From contig JAQGPB010000463.1 of the NCBI GenBank assembly GCA_028293265.1, positions 1 to 7,619 on the forward strand: a stretch of 7,619 nucleotides of DNA, given 5' to 3'. The stretch comes from Pedosphaera sp. Lineage in GTDB: Bacteria > Verrucomicrobiota > Verrucomicrobiae > Limisphaerales > Pedosphaeraceae. Under the pieces are notes generated by a model. It ran no database searches. It saw nothing but the letters and a program-made list of their open reading frames with translations, and was not told the origin of the DNA. Of the stretch, positions 6,254 to 7,619 are shown in pieces; position 1 is the first letter of the stretch; each line of letters begins with the position of its first letter. The translations under genes and the position numbers were made by a program.

Positions 6254-6321
6254 AAGCCATCGCAATGCCAGTTCGGCGTGGTCGGTGAAATCTGCCAAAC
6301 GCACATGACCTGTTGTACTTT

Positions 6322-7434
6322 ATGCCGATAGATGTTCCAGCCGCGAAAGTGGAAGGCCAGAATGATGGCCTCGACTTCGTCAGCGTTTTGCGCGACTGCC
6401 TCAGCGCCGCCGTGATCACCCTCGACGAGCGGCGGCACGTGACCGGCTTCAACCCCCGCGCGGAATTGCTCACCGGACTCCGGGCCGCGAATGTGCTCGG
6501 CCACGGCCCGGAACTCCTGCCGCCGCCGCTTCAAGAAATCATCGGCGAAACATTCTCCACGGGCAACGCGGTCACTCATCGCCAAATCACCATCCGCGAC
6601 ACAAAGCGCGGCGAGCTGTCCCTCGTGGCCAGCGTCACGCCCATGCAGGCGACGGCGGGAAAATTGTCCGGGGTCGTGGCGGTGCTGAATGATGTTTCTT
6701 CGGTGCGCAAATGGGAGACCAACATGCGCCGCCTGGACCGGCTTCACAGTGTCGGCACCTTGTCCGCCAGCATGGCGCATGAGGTCAAAAATGCCTTCGT
6801 AGCCGTACGGACCTTCGTGGACCTGCTGCTGGAGAAAAACAAGGAGACCGAACTCGCGGAGATCGTCCGGCTGGAAATGAACCGGATTGATTCCATCATC
6901 AGCCAGATGTTGAAATTTTCCGGCCCGGCGAAACCCACGCTGGCCTCATTGCGCGTTCATTTTGTCCTGAACAAGTCGCTGTTGCTGATCCAGCATCTGC
7001 TGGAAGAAAAAAAGATCACCATGACGCGCGCTTTTGGGGCGTCTTCGGATTTGATTGACGGCGACGCGGACCAGTTGGAGCAGGCTTTGCTGAACTTGTT
7101 TTTCAACGCGTTGGAGGCCATGGACGCGGACGGGCGGCTGGATGTTTCCACCGTATTGCTGCCGCCCGACGCGAAAATTGAAGGATTGCCGGCGGTCAAA
7201 GGGCGGCGTTACCTGAGCGTGGTGATTCGCGACAGCGGGACCGGCATTTCTGCGGAAAACATGGAGCGGTTGTATGAACCGTTTTTCACCACCAAGCCCG
7301 AAGGCACCGGCTTGGGCCTCGCCATCACCCGCCGCATCATCCAGGAGCACCAGGGGATCATCGCGGTCCAAAGCGAGTTGGACAAGGGCACGGCGTTCAG
7401 CCTGATTTTTCCGGCGCGCGAGAACGGCTATTGA
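6322..7434 (+). CDS. Soluble PAS-domain sensor histidine kinase (NtrB-like architecture)
   Basis: A 370-residue cytoplasmic kinase without membrane segments. Residues about 18-127 form a PAS sensor (LSAAVITLDERRHVTGFNPRAE start, GVVAVLNDVS end). The dimerisation/phosphoacceptor helix has the H-box SMAHEVKNAFVAV with H153 as the phosphorylated His; the Pro that usually follows the Asn is Ala158. The ATP-binding domain has the N-box QLEQALLNLFFNALEAM (N258, N262), G1 box DSGTGI (304-309), F box YEPFFTTK (318-325) and G2 box GTGLGLAI (328-335). The layout resembles NtrB/AtoS-type kinases that phosphorylate NtrC-family regulators, but no response regulator follows within the window. The signal is unknown. 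I start at ATG 6322; an in-frame TTG at 6313 would add three residues. Neither has a visible Shine-Dalgarno. All catalytic boxes are intact, so kinase activity is likely. Confidence 0.92.
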   Translation: MPIDVPAAKVEGQNDGLDFVSVLRDCLSAAVITLDERRHVTGFNPRAELLTGLRAANVLGHGPELLPPPLQEIIGETFSTGNAVTHRQITIRDTKRGELSLVASVTPMQATAGKLSGVVAVLNDVSSVRKWETNMRRLDRLHSVGTLSASMAHEVKNAFVAVRTFVDLLLEKNKETELAEIVRLEMNRIDSIISQMLKFSGPAKPTLASLRVHFVLNKSLLLIQHLLEEKKITMTRAFGASSDLIDGDADQLEQALLNLFFNALEAMDADGRLDVSTVLLPPDAKIEGLPAVKGRRYLSVVIRDSGTGISAENMERLYEPFFTTKPEGTGLGLAITRRIIQEHQGIIAVQSELDKGTAFSLIFPARENGY

Positions 7435-7448
7435 GACTCAGAAAAGTA

Positions 7449-7530
7449 AAGAGACGAACGCGCCCGGTTTCTTCTCCCTCTCCGCACGACGCAGGAGTGG
7501 GGACCACAAAACGCGTAGCGTTCGTCTCTT
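7449..7530. repeat. 82-bp palindromic element after the kinase gene
   Basis: A perfect 13-bp inverted repeat, AAGAGACGAACGC (7449-7461) and GCGTTCGTCTCTT (7518-7530), encloses 56 nt. Within this is a second stem, CCCTCTCC (about 7476-7483) with GGAGTGGG (about 7494-7501), with one mismatch. It starts 15 bp after the kinase stop codon. It could be the kinase transcript's 3' structure or a copy of a dispersed intergenic repeat; no T tract follows the right arm beyond CTCTTCT. The remaining bases to 7619 show no gene. Confidence 0.55.
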
Positions 7531-7619
7531 CTGGGGAAACTAAATCGTGGCGGGCTTGGGAAGCCATTGGGCCGGGGAGAGGTGTGCCTTATCTTTCATC
7601 CTTCGATTATGTTCTCATT

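Larger units (their letters stand above)
5947..6321. other. Divergent intergenic region, ilvB promoter / histidine kinase
   Basis: About 375 bp with no supported gene. The left part (5947-6190) shows nothing recognisable apart from an 18-codon ORF at 5971-6027 that I do not accept as a gene. The right part, nearer the kinase, holds a perfect -35-like TTGACA (6197-6202), a 22-bp dyad (6205-6226), a promoter-like pair (6224-6253) and an imperfect 18-bp palindrome at 6240-6257 (GCTT-T-TGCTAGCA-T-AAGC). Confidence 0.5.

Noticed and set aside
5969..6304. Minus-strand ORF of 111 codons in the ilvB/kinase gap
   Set aside because: No recognisable family, no ribosome site, mixed composition unlike a real protein, and it would run through the promoter-like dyads and end near the ilvB promoter.

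Overview
The window reads like a piece of a Verrucomicrobiota chromosome, probably from the Pedosphaera/Limisphaerales side. This is inferred from gene content, not from a marker gene. Three traits point there: a secreted protein of 14 'SDGNFYGTT'-type repeats (TIGR03803 style) with a C-terminal 'YQLQSS.D...W..LG' module, a stand-alone pseudopilin ending in an H-X9-DG motif, and an acetolactate synthase unusually close to the plant/cyanobacterial type. The DNA is moderately GC-rich. There are no rRNA or tRNA genes, no CRISPR array and no insertion sequence.

Layout, left to right. (1) Positions 1-158, minus strand: the first 52 codons of nuoB (complex I, N2-cluster subunit), running off the left edge, with a 199-bp upstream gap that holds a perfect AT-rich palindrome. 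(2) 358-2826, minus: an 822-residue exported repeat protein. (3) 3078-3755, plus: a type II/IV pseudopilin-like protein, divergent from the repeat gene. (4) 3797-3856: a nested hairpin between convergent genes, best read as the ilvB terminator. (5) 3865-5742, minus: ilvB, acetolactate synthase large subunit, with no ilvN beside it. (6) 5784-5946, minus: the ilvB promoter and leader. (7) 5947-6321: a gap with dyad-symmetric promoter-like DNA. (8) 6322-7434, plus: a soluble PAS histidine kinase of the NtrB type. (9) 7449-7530: an 82-bp palindromic element after the kinase.

The most interesting system is the ilvB leader. A good promoter (TTGACC, 17 bp, TACCAT) sits directly before a 25-codon ORF rich in Val, Ile and Leu codons, including a run of Val codons. 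A GC hairpin follows the Val codons, then an extended antiterminator stem whose loop carries the leader stop codon, then a strong terminator hairpin with a GCAA tetraloop and a T6 tract, 41 nt before the ilvB ATG. The 1:2, 2:3 and 3:4 pairings are mutually exclusive in the order expected for ribosome-mediated transcription attenuation by branched-chain amino acid supply. The predicted transcription start lies almost on the leader ATG, so the leader peptide is probably translated from a leaderless or nearly leaderless RNA.

The remaining genes have no evident functional link to one another. The nuo genes presumably continue left of the window. The kinase has no response regulator within the 185 bases that follow it.
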